DNA of 8,377 nucleotides from an uncultured Collinsella sp. (GTDB lineage: Bacteria > Actinomycetota > Coriobacteriia > Coriobacteriales > Coriobacteriaceae), in contig CABVAS010000057.1 of the NCBI GenBank assembly GCA_902496375.1, positions 1-8,377 on the forward strand, given 5' to 3'. The stretch's first letter is position 1, and each line of letters opens with the position of its first letter. The position numbers and the translations under genes were made by a program. Under the pieces are notes generated by a model. The model saw nothing but the letters and a program-made list of their open reading frames with translations, was not told the origin of the DNA and ran no database searches. This document shows, piece after piece, positions 1 through 8,377 of this stretch.

Positions 1-2
1 AC

Positions 3-110
3 GAGCTGATCGACGCCGTACTCGACGGCAAGATCGAAGACGCCAAGACCGTCGTAGGCGCCTTGGCCTGCGACAGCATCGCGCACCGCCTTGGGGGCAC
101 GGAGCTCTAG
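3..110 (+). CDS. C-terminal end of a probable NUDIX hydrolase (ADP-ribose pyrophosphatase type), truncated by the window edge
   Basis: An open frame enters from the left edge and ends at TAG 108-110, giving 35 residues that begin ELIDAVLDGKIEDAKTVVGA. The pattern of a helix, then G-K-I-x-D-A-K-T and a small hydrophobic stretch, is typical of the last helix of NudF-type ADP-ribose pyrophosphatases, which hydrolyse ADP-ribose to AMP and ribose 5-phosphate in the cytoplasm. The NUDIX box itself lies outside the window, so the family call rests only on this short tail. The codons are GC-rich like those of the neighbours, which supports real coding sequence. A perfect hairpin starts at the base after the stop codon. 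Another NUDIX subfamily, or an unrelated protein with a similar terminal helix, remains possible. Confidence 0.5.
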   Translation, partial: ELIDAVLDGKIEDAKTVVGALACDSIAHRLGGTEL

Positions 111-138
111 GTTACGCGGTTTTACCAAACCGCGTAAC
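111..138. repeat. Perfect 12-bp inverted repeat (hairpin) abutting the upstream stop codon
   Basis: GTTACGCGGTTT (111-122) and AAACCGCGTAAC (127-138) are exact reverse complements around a 4-nt loop, TACC. The hairpin begins immediately after the TAG at 108-110. No run of T follows on either strand, so it is not a standard intrinsic terminator. It could stabilise the 3' end of the upstream mRNA, act as a T-less terminator, or be a DNA-level site. Confidence 0.75.
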
Positions 139-150
139 GAGTCGACGCTG

Positions 151-249
151 CAAACGCCCCTAAGCGGCAATCTGCCTTTCAATCGTCGCTCGCGTACCGA
201 AGTACGCGTCGCTCCTCTTTCAAGGCACCTTGCTCGCTTAGGGACGTTT
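151..249. repeat. Long imperfect intergenic palindrome with an apical hairpin
   Basis: The two sides pair over most of their length: 152-156 with 245-249, 158-166 with 235-243, 167-170 with 230-233, and 173-178 with 222-227. That is about 24 base pairs, interrupted by one mismatch (157/244), one bulged base (234) and a 2x2 internal loop. The apex holds a perfect 7-bp hairpin, CGCGTAC-CGAA-GTACGCG (191-208), flanked by direct copies of CGTCGCTC (184-191 and 207-214). The arrangement suggests a structured RNA or a small palindromic intergenic repeat. No open frame here has a ribosome binding site. The function is unknown. Confidence 0.6.
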
Positions 250-252
250 TCG

Positions 253-282
253 CTGACGTTGCTAGAACATCGGCGTTATGTT
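253..282 (+). promoter_or_regulatory. Weak promoter candidate for the ABC exporter operon
   Basis: CTGACG (253-258) and TATGTT (277-282) resemble -35 and -10 hexamers, each matching the consensus at four of six positions, with an 18-bp spacer. They lie about 75 bp upstream of the exporter start. If used, transcription would begin near 289 and the palindrome at 151-249 would not be in the exporter mRNA. The match is modest and could be chance. Confidence 0.25.
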
Positions 283-348
283 TGTTGGGACGCTTTGTTT
301 TCAGCCCGACCGGCTCAACCGGATTTATCACGCTATTTATTTCTCTTC

Positions 349-352
349 GAGG
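349..352 (+). promoter_or_regulatory. Ribosome binding site that fixes the ABC exporter start
   Basis: GAGG sits five bases before the ATG at 358. The upstream in-frame ATG at 91 lies inside the preceding gene and lacks such a site. The residues it would add are arginine-rich and unlike an exporter N-terminus, whereas the protein from 358 starts directly with a normal elbow helix and first membrane span. Confidence 0.65.
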
Positions 353-357
353 ACTGC

Positions 358-2130
358 ATGTTTAAGAGGTTTCTTTCGTATTACGAGCCCCAGATGGGGC
401 TTTTTGTTGCTGATACTGTTTGTGCTCTGGTGCTTGCCGCCATTGACCTGGCGTTCCCCATTATCCTGCGCAATTTGACCGGTGGGCTATTTACTCAGGG
501 TCAGGCTGCCATTATGCAGGCGCTCGGCATGATCGCGGTGGGCTTGGTGCTGATGTATGCCGTCCGCTGCGCCTGCCGCTACTTTGTGAGCTATTGGGGT
601 CACGTGATGGGCGCGCGCATGGAGTCCAAAATGCGCGAGGACCTGTTCGACCAGTATGAGCGCTTTAGCTTTGCGTACTTCGACCGCAACAGCTCGGGCG
701 ACATGATGAGCCGCGTGGTCAACGACCTGTTCGATATCTGCGAGGCGGCGCATCACGTACCCGAGTGGATCATCATCTGCGGTATCGAGATTATCGGCTC
801 GTTTGTGATCCTCTTTACCATCGCTCCGGTGCTGGCGCTTGCCATGGCCGTGGTGACGGCGGCGTTTGCGGTCGTCATGTTTTGGCAGAACATGCGCATG
901 CGCGAGGTCTTTAGCGACAACCGCAAGAAGATCAGCGGCATTAATGCACAGCTGCAGGATTCGCTGGCGGGCATGCGCGTGGTCAAGAGCTTTGCCAACG
1001 AGGGGACCGAGCGTGCCAAGTTCCGCGCCTCCAACAATCGCTACCTTTCGTCCAAGGAAAACATGTATCACGCCATGGGCGTCTATACCGCGACGTATGG
1101 CCTGCTCTCGGGTGTGCTCTATGTGATCGTGGTGCTGCTGGGCGGCTGGCTGGTCGCCCAGGGACAGCTGCAGGCGGTCGATATGGCGACCTTTGCACTC
1201 TATATTTCGCTGTTCTGCACGCCGCTTGAGACGCTCGTCAATTCGGCCGAAACGTATCAGAAGGCTATCGCCGGCTTTAAGCGTATGGACGAGGTGCTCT
1301 CGACCGCGCCGGATATCCAGGACAAGCCGGGCGCTACGGATCTGCAGGTGACTGCCGGCGCCGTGGAGTATCACGACGTGTGCTTTAACTACGAGGATGT
1401 TGAGCTGGGCGAGGGCGATGCCGACGAGCGTCCCGTTATCGACCATATGGACCTGTCCATCAAGCCCGGGCAGACCATCGCTTTGGTTGGCCCTTCGGGC
1501 GGCGGCAAGTCCACAACCTGTTCGCTGCTGCCGCGCTATTATGACGTGGCTGCCGGATCCATTAGCATCGACGGCCAGGACGTGCGTGATGTGACGCAGC
1601 AGAGCCTGCGTCGTGCCATCGGCCTGGTGCAGCAAGATGTGTACCTGTTCGATGGAACGATCGGCGAGAACATCGCCTACGGCAGGCCGGGCGCTACGGC
1701 AGGAGAGATCGCCGAGGCCGCCCGTCGCGCCAACATCGATGCCTTTATCGAGTCGCTTCCACAGGGCTATGACACGGTCGTGGGCGAGCGCGGCAGCCGT
1801 CTTTCGGGCGGACAGAAGCAGCGCGTTGCCATCGCGCGTGTGTTTCTCAAGAACCCCAAGATTCTGATTTTGGACGAGGCGACGAGTGCTTTGGATAACG
1901 AGAGCGAGGAGGCGGTGCAGGAGTCACTCGAAGAGCTGGCACGCGGCCGCACCACGATTATCATCGCCCACCGTCTTTCGACCATTAAGCATGCCGATGA
2001 GATTGCGACCGTTGAGCATGGTCGCGTTGTGGAGCGTGGCACGCACGAGGAGCTTCTCGCCCGTGGCGGCACCTATGCCCGTTACTATCGAATGCAGTTC
2101 GAAGGTGCGCGTGCGCACGAGCTCGACTGA
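358..2130 (+). CDS. ABC-type exporter half-transporter (fused membrane and ATPase domains)
   Basis: This 590-residue protein has the classic MsbA/LmrA-like layout: six predicted membrane helices in roughly residues 14-300, then one nucleotide-binding domain. All ATPase motifs are intact: A-loop Tyr345, Walker A GPSGGGKS (378-385, Lys384), Q-loop near 425-426, signature LSGGQ (482-486), Walker B ILILDE (502-507, catalytic Glu507), D-loop SALD (510-513) and H-loop His538. An intact signature and glutamate suggest it can work as a homodimer; no second exporter gene is adjacent. It should sit in the cytoplasmic membrane and use ATP to export a hydrophobic compound, lipid or peptide; the substrate cannot be read from sequence. 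An acidic stretch (EDVELGEGDADE, about 346-357) lengthens the loop between A-loop and Walker A. The frame stays open upstream to 91, but 358 is the preferred start. The next gene follows after 19 nt, probably in the same operon. Confidence 0.93.
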   Translation: MFKRFLSYYEPQMGLFVADTVCALVLAAIDLAFPIILRNLTGGLFTQGQAAIMQALGMIAVGLVLMYAVRCACRYFVSYWGHVMGARMESKMREDLFDQYERFSFAYFDRNSSGDMMSRVVNDLFDICEAAHHVPEWIIICGIEIIGSFVILFTIAPVLALAMAVVTAAFAVVMFWQNMRMREVFSDNRKKISGINAQLQDSLAGMRVVKSFANEGTERAKFRASNNRYLSSKENMYHAMGVYTATYGLLSGVLYVIVVLLGGWLVAQGQLQAVDMATFALYISLFCTPLETLVNSAETYQKAIAGFKRMDEVLSTAPDIQDKPGATDLQVTAGAVEYHDVCFNYEDVELGEGDADERPVIDHMDLSIKPGQTIALVGPSGGGKSTTCSLLPRYYDVAAGSISIDGQDVRDVTQQSLRRAIGLVQQDVYLFDGTIGENIAYGRPGATAGEIAEAARRANIDAFIESLPQGYDTVVGERGSRLSGGQKQRVAIARVFLKNPKILILDEATSALDNESEEAVQESLEELARGRTTIIIAHRLSTIKHADEIATVEHGRVVERGTHEELLARGGTYARYYRMQFEGARAHELD

Positions 2131-2149
2131 TTGATATGACAGGAAGATC

Positions 2150-3115
2150 ATGGCTGATAAGAACCCTTTGACTCCGGAAGAAGTGACGGAGTTATTCTCC
2201 GAAATCGATGCATCCGGTGTCTTGGATCCCACGCTTGCTAAAAAGCGAACCGAGCGCATGCGTGAGAAGGAGGCTGCGGCCAAGCGCGGTGACAAAGCGG
2301 CACTAGCGCAGCTGCGCAGCGAGGACCGCGCGAGCCAGGCAAAACATATCGACCCGCTGTCCGAGGACGATCCTTCGGGCTCGCAGGTGAGCCATACCAT
2401 TACGAAGACCGCGATGGCCGTGGTCATCGGTATTTTGGTGTTGATCGTGGGCATGCAGGTCGGCTACGGCGTGATGCGTCGTCTGAACACCGCCAACCTG
2501 TCAGAGAGCGTTTCGGTCGATACCGTTTCGACGGCGCTGAAGGGCGGCCTTGAGTGGGGCAACGGCTTTACGCAGTTCCCACTCGACTTTACCGTCGATG
2601 AAGCCGATGAGCGTACGGGCACGGTCGAGGTGACGGTGTTGGACACATCGTCTGCCAACGAGCTCGAGCTGCTGTCCAATGGTCAGATCCAGGCCGCGGC
2701 GCTTGCGACCAACGCGCTGCTCAACGATAAGATCGACCGCGTGGTGTATAACGTTCACGCCTATATCGACGAGGATAGCAACATTCAGCACGATTCCTTC
2801 TTTGGCATGTTTCCCGCCCACGGCCACCAGAGCGCCATCCTGACGTTCGTGTGGACCAAGAGCTCATCCAACGCCACGAATATCGACTGGAAGATGCGCA
2901 TCGTGAGTATGGATGACACCATCGCCGAGCGCATTCAAAAACAGGTGAACTCGGTGTCGTCGTTGATTGAGGACCCGGTGGTGAGCCAGACCAAGATTGA
3001 CGAGGAAAAGACCGAACGTGACCTGGAGCATCGTCTGCATGGCCGCGAGATTTTCCGCGGCGGCAAGCCCGATCGCTTACCGTCCGATCTGCTGGAACAG
3101 GACAAGAAAAAGTAA
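2150..3115 (+). CDS. Single-pass membrane protein of unknown function, co-transcribed with the ABC exporter
   Basis: I do not recognise this 321-residue protein. Residues 1-85 are charged and probably cytoplasmic, with a Lys/Arg/Glu/Ala-rich stretch (about 30-65) that may form a coiled coil. Residues 86-109 form one strong hydrophobic span (core VVIGILVLIVGMQVGYGV) followed by Arg-Arg. The remaining 210 residues look like a folded domain with alternating strand-like segments (for example TGTVEVTVLD, RVVYNVHAYID, SAILTFVW) and a charged tail ending in KKK. With no N-terminal signal peptide, the orientation is uncertain; the long C-terminal domain may face outward. AGGA at 2141-2144 lies five bases before the ATG. 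The 19-nt gap to the exporter and the terminator right after the stop point to a two-gene operon, so an accessory role in export is possible but unproven. Confidence 0.85.
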   Translation: MADKNPLTPEEVTELFSEIDASGVLDPTLAKKRTERMREKEAAAKRGDKAALAQLRSEDRASQAKHIDPLSEDDPSGSQVSHTITKTAMAVVIGILVLIVGMQVGYGVMRRLNTANLSESVSVDTVSTALKGGLEWGNGFTQFPLDFTVDEADERTGTVEVTVLDTSSANELELLSNGQIQAAALATNALLNDKIDRVVYNVHAYIDEDSNIQHDSFFGMFPAHGHQSAILTFVWTKSSSNATNIDWKMRIVSMDDTIAERIQKQVNSVSSLIEDPVVSQTKIDEEKTERDLEHRLHGREIFRGGKPDRLPSDLLEQDKKK

Positions 3116-3122
3116 GACGCCG

Positions 3123-3161
3123 TCATCCCGCGTGAGCCACAAGCCCCGCGGGATGATTTTT
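3123..3161 (+). terminator. Intrinsic terminator of the exporter operon
   Basis: TCATCCCGCG (3123-3132) pairs perfectly with CGCGGGATGA (3147-3156) around a 14-nt loop, followed at once by TTTTT (3157-3161). It starts 8 nt after the stop codon of the membrane-protein gene. It separates that operon from carAB, which therefore needs its own promoter. Confidence 0.9.
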
Positions 3162-3185
3162 CTGGGGCGGGGATTCAAAAATCAT

Positions 3186-3203
3186 TATGCATAGAAAGTC
3201 ATA
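3186..3203. promoter_or_regulatory. Candidate ArgR operator (ARG-box-like site) upstream of carA
   Basis: The core TGCAT-AGAA-AGTCA (3188-3201) matches the ARG-box pattern TGAAT-N4-ATTCA at four of five bases in each half, with the correct 4-bp spacer. A weaker copy, TCATT-TCGT-AAACA (3208-3221), lies 20 bp further on with three of five matches per half; this near-tandem spacing is typical of ArgR sites. The block is AT-rich (about 3175-3235) in otherwise GC-rich DNA and sits upstream of the proposed -10 box. ArgR control of carAB is known in enterobacteria because carbamoyl phosphate feeds arginine synthesis. Here it is inferred from a short degenerate match. Confidence 0.3.
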
Positions 3204-3232
3204 ATTATCATTTCGTAAACATTTCGATGAAA

Positions 3233-3264
3233 TTAACGCCATGAGGCATGCTTGCGGTTACAAT
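3233..3264 (+). promoter_or_regulatory. Probable carAB promoter
   Basis: TACAAT (3259-3264) is a good -10 hexamer, about 60 bp before the carA start, and would place the transcript start near 3271. The only -35-like sequence is TTAACG (3233-3238), at a long 20-bp spacing, so the promoter may rely on the AT-rich block upstream or on an activator. The resulting leader of about 50 nt would contain the whole PyrR hairpin and little else. Confidence 0.45.
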
Positions 3265-3272
3265 ACCGCGAG
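3251..3272. promoter_or_regulatory. Inverted repeat centred on the carAB -10 box
   Basis: CTTGCGGT (3251-3258) and ACCGCGAG (3265-3272) are reverse complements at seven of eight positions, and the 6-bp spacer is exactly the TACAAT hexamer. A repressor binding here would block RNA polymerase directly. It could also be a chance hairpin. It does not resemble an operator I can name. Confidence 0.4.
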
Positions 3273-3285
3273 GCCTAACTACACA

Positions 3286-3318
3286 CCTTTAAGCCGGTCC
3301 TGTGAGACCGGGAAGGAG
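3286..3318 (+). promoter_or_regulatory. PyrR-binding RNA hairpin that masks the carA Shine-Dalgarno sequence
   Basis: The upper stem CCGGTC (3294-3299) pairs with GACCGG (3306-3311) and is closed by the hexaloop CTGTGA, which fits the PyrR binding-loop signature CNGNGA. Below a purine-rich 5' internal loop (TAAG, 3290-3293), CCTT (3286-3289) pairs with AAGG (3313-3316). That AAGG is part of the carA Shine-Dalgarno AAGGAG (3313-3318), four bases before the ATG. No terminator or antiterminator lies between the hairpin and carA. The expected mechanism is therefore PyrR with bound UMP stabilising the hairpin and blocking ribosome access, as described for mycobacterial pyr leaders, rather than the Bacillus attenuation mechanism. 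The PyrR gene itself is not in this window. Confidence 0.85.
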
Positions 3319-3322
3319 AATT

Positions 3323-4762
3323 ATGGCGAACAACCATACCGCGGGCGCTGCCGCCCGCACCTTCGCGCCCAGCGAGCTTTGCCAGCGTATGCTGGCCAAA
3401 ACCAGCAAGGGCACCTGCGGTCCCTGCATCCTGTATCTTGAGGATGGGACCATTTTTTATGGACGTGCATGCGGCGCCGAGGGCACCGCGACCGGCGAAG
3501 TCTGCTTCAACACCTCGCTCGAGGGCTACTTTGAGGTCATGACCGACCCGAGTTATGCCGGCCAAATCGTAACCATGACCTATCCGCAGATCGGCAACTA
3601 CGGTATCGACGAGACCGACGTCCAGTCGGCCTTCCCCGGCGACGCCGTGCGCCCTGCGAGCGCTCCGGCTATGCGCGGCATGATCGTTCGCGACATGTGC
3701 GCCACGCCTTCTAACTGGCGCTCGGCCGTCAGCGTGCCGGAGTACCTGCGCGCTCACGGCATCGTCGCTATCGAGGGTGTCGACACCCGCGCCCTGGTGC
3801 GCCATCTGCGCGACAATGGTTCCAAGATGGGCATTATCTCGACCGAGATCTTCGACGTCGACGAGCTTGCCGAGCGTCTGGCCGCAGCGCCCACGCTGGT
3901 AGGCGAGAACCTGGTGAAGACCGTAAGTTGCCCCGCGCCTCACGAGTTTGTGGCCGCCGACCTGCCTGCCACGCATGACTTTGCACTTGCGGTTGCCGCT
4001 CCTGCCCGTCACAAAGTGGTCGCATACGACTGCGGTGTGAAGCGCGGCATTCTGGAGGGGCTGGTCCGCGCCGGCTGCGACCTTACCGTCGTGCCGTGGG
4101 ACACGCCTGCCCAGCAGGTGCTCGACATGAATCCCGACGGCGTCTTTTTGTCCAATGGCCCCGGCGACCCCGACGCCGTGGTGGAGACCTACGAGCAGGT
4201 GCAGCAGCTGATCGGCAAGGTGCCGGTCTTTGGTATTTGTCTTGGTCACCAGATGATCAGCCTGGCCTGCGGCGCCCAGATGGAAAAGCTTAAGTTCGGT
4301 CACCGCGGTGGCAACCAGCCGGTTATGAACCTGGTAAGCCGCCGTGTGGAGATCACCGCGCAAAACCATGGCTTTGGCCTGCTGTTCCCCAGCTTGGGCA
4401 AGCTTGTCTCCGAGCTTTCCGGCGGCGAGACCGAGCATGCGGCCGATGGAGATCTGCGCGTCTGGGTGCGCCGCGGAATCGCGCCGGTCGTGATGAACGA
4501 GCGCTTTGGTCGCATTCGCCTGACACATGTGAACCTCAACGACGGCACCGCCGAGGGCATCCAGCTGCTCGACGCACCGTGCTTCTCGGTCCAGTACCAC
4601 CCCGAGGCCTCGCCTGGCCCCACCGATGCCCACTATCTCTTTACCGCCTTTACGCGACTCATGGACGGCGAGGAGAACTACCTGGACATCGACACCGCGA
4701 AGGACCGCCTTGCCGGCTGGAACTTTGCTGAGTCCGAGACCGCTGAGACCGAGGAGAACTAA
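3323..4762 (+). CDS. carA: Carbamoyl-phosphate synthase, glutamine-hydrolysing small subunit
   Basis: CarA hydrolyses glutamine and passes ammonia through a tunnel to CarB for carbamoyl phosphate synthesis in the cytoplasm. The N-terminal CarA domain is clear (for example [20 protein letters not shown]). The C-terminal class I amidotransferase domain has the nucleophile Cys306 in GICLGHQ and His426/Glu428 in [10 protein letters not shown]. At 479 residues it is about 100 longer than the E. coli protein. The extra length is an N-terminal extension of about 30 residues, an insertion of about 35 residues between NHGF (348-351) and THVNLNDGT (401-409), and an acidic tail. ATG 3323 is preferred over the in-frame GTG at 3302 because it follows AAGGAG and because the GTG lies in the PyrR hexaloop. 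carB starts one nucleotide after the stop, so the subunits are probably translationally coupled. Confidence 0.97.
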   Translation: MANNHTAGAAARTFAPSELCQRMLAKTSKGTCGPCILYLEDGTIFYGRACGAEGTATGEVCFNTSLEGYFEVMTDPSYAGQIVTMTYPQIGNYGIDETDVQSAFPGDAVRPASAPAMRGMIVRDMCATPSNWRSAVSVPEYLRAHGIVAIEGVDTRALVRHLRDNGSKMGIISTEIFDVDELAERLAAAPTLVGENLVKTVSCPAPHEFVAADLPATHDFALAVAAPARHKVVAYDCGVKRGILEGLVRAGCDLTVVPWDTPAQQVLDMNPDGVFLSNGPGDPDAVVETYEQVQQLIGKVPVFGICLGHQMISLACGAQMEKLKFGHRGGNQPVMNLVSRRVEITAQNHGFGLLFPSLGKLVSELSGGETEHAADGDLRVWVRRGIAPVVMNERFGRIRLTHVNLNDGTAEGIQLLDAPCFSVQYHPEASPGPTDAHYLFTAFTRLMDGEENYLDIDTAKDRLAGWNFAESETAETEEN

Positions 4763-4763
4763 C

Positions 4764-8078
<3,315 letters not shown>

Positions 8079-8089
8079 TTGACCTGGCC

Positions 8090-8180
8090 GGCCGGGGCGG
8101 GAGGGGCCGAGATTTCCCCCTTTCGCTCCGGCTGCAAGCAGAGTCGCTCAGGAGGAAACTCAGCCCCTCCCGCCCCGGCC
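8090..8180. repeat. GC-rich 91-nt palindrome downstream of carB
   Basis: Positions 8090-8107 and 8163-8180 form an uninterrupted 18-bp stem (GGCCGGGG.../...CCCCGGCC). The pairing continues inward as 8109-8111 with 8159-8161, 8113-8117 with 8154-8158, and 8119-8121 with 8150-8152. TCGCTC appears twice in the apex (8123-8128 and 8144-8149). A smaller 6-bp hairpin (GCGGTG 8182-8187 with CACCGC 8197-8202) follows. No T-run follows either stem, so simple intrinsic termination is unlikely. It may protect the 3' end of the carAB mRNA or be a member of an intergenic repeat family. Confidence 0.65.
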
Positions 8181-8238
8181 TGCGGTGACTTGGCTGCACC
8201 GCGTGCTGCCGAAGGGGCTTTGCGCGATGACTAGGGCT

Positions 8239-8292
8239 AAATAGAAAATGAGTGTGGGCGCCGTCGTTCATTCGAACGACGGCGCCCACACT
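8239..8292 (-). terminator. Strong hairpin, probable terminator for a minus-strand gene and possibly bidirectional
   Basis: Positions 8251-8269 and 8274-8292 are perfect reverse complements (19 bp) around the loop ATTC. Read on the minus strand, the stem is followed by CATTTTCTATTT (8250-8239), a reasonable though interrupted T-tract. It begins 6 nt after the stop codon of the candidate minus-strand gene. Read on the plus strand, the tail is AATATTT (8293-8299), which is weaker, but the stem may also stop transcripts from carAB. Confidence 0.65.
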
Positions 8293-8298
8293 AATATT

Positions 8299-8376
8299 TC
8301 AGCAAACGTACGTCATAACAATATCCGGTAGGTCGCAGGGTGGCGGCTGAGCCTTTCCCTCGGGAAACTTCGCGAA
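8299..8376 (-). CDS. Possible C-terminal end of a minus-strand gene, cut by the window edge
   Basis: On the minus strand an open frame enters from the right edge and ends at TGA (plus positions 8299-8301), encoding 25 residues that finish CDLPDIVMTYVC. A terminator-like hairpin follows directly, which suits a real gene end and a convergent arrangement with carB. The stretch is too short for any family call. A second minus-strand frame is also open here and ends at TAG over 8291-8293, within the hairpin, so the frame choice is not certain. The region could also be non-coding. Confidence 0.3.
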   Translation of the reverse strand, partial: FAKFPEGKAQPPPCDLPDIVMTYVC

Positions 8377-8377
8377 G

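Noticed and set aside
91..357. In-frame upstream extension of the ABC exporter to an ATG at 91
   Set aside because: It would overlap the preceding gene and run through two hairpins; it lacks a ribosome binding site, and the extra residues do not resemble an exporter N-terminus.
278..478. Short plus-strand open frame overlapping the exporter start (possible upstream regulatory ORF)
   Set aside because: No Shine-Dalgarno precedes the ATG at 278, which falls inside the proposed -10 box, and most of the frame overlaps the exporter.
487..1635. 382-codon minus-strand open frame opposite the ABC exporter
   Set aside because: It is antisense to an intact exporter with all ATPase motifs, has a low-complexity His/Ala/Arg composition and shows no family features.
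3302..3322. GTG at 3302 as the carA start
   Set aside because: The codon is in the hexaloop of the PyrR hairpin and has no Shine-Dalgarno, while ATG 3323 has AAGGAG at a normal distance.
3241..3441. Short plus-strand open frame starting upstream of carA (possible leader peptide)
   Set aside because: There is no ribosome binding site, the start lies upstream of the likely transcript start, and it runs out of frame into carA without peptide features such as runs of Arg codons.
4626..4763. Upstream in-frame extension of carB into carA
   Set aside because: It overlaps the conserved end of carA. ATG 4764 has a GAGGAG site and yields the standard CarB N-terminus.

Overview
The window reads as chromosomal DNA from a high-GC Gram-positive bacterium. 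GC-rich codon use, clear AGGAG-type ribosome binding sites and a PyrR-type pyrimidine leader in front of carA fit an actinobacterium. The style of the proteins and intergenic hairpins suggests the Coriobacteriia, perhaps Collinsella. That placement is an inference from overall appearance; no search was possible.

Layout, left to right. (1) Positions 3-110 hold the last 35 residues of a plus-strand gene, probably a NUDIX hydrolase of the ADP-ribose pyrophosphatase type. (2) Positions 111-357 are non-coding and unusually structured: a perfect 12-bp hairpin directly after the stop codon, then a long imperfect palindrome of about 100 bp, then a weak promoter candidate. (3) Positions 358-3115 are a likely two-gene operon: an ABC exporter half-transporter (590 aa) and, 19 nt later, a single-pass membrane protein of unknown function (321 aa). 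A strong intrinsic terminator closes it at 3123-3161. (4) Positions 3162-3322 are the carAB control region: an AT-rich block with an ARG-box-like site, a TACAAT -10 box framed by an inverted repeat, and a textbook PyrR-binding hairpin whose lower stem covers the carA Shine-Dalgarno sequence. (5) Positions 3323-8078 are carA and carB, separated by one nucleotide. (6) Positions 8079-8298 are non-coding, with a 91-nt GC-rich palindrome and a 19-bp perfect hairpin. The latter probably terminates a minus-strand gene whose last 25 codons may lie at 8299-8376.

How the genes work together: CarA releases ammonia from glutamine, and CarB combines it with bicarbonate and two ATP to make carbamoyl phosphate, the shared precursor of pyrimidines and arginine. 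The leader suggests pyrimidine feedback on translation through PyrR and, more tentatively, arginine feedback on transcription through ArgR. The exporter operon is a separate unit with an unknown substrate. I see no mobile element, CRISPR array, tRNA or rRNA. The best leads are the control region of carAB, a lineage-type insertion in the CarA amidotransferase domain, and the two long intergenic palindromes, which share an apical layout.
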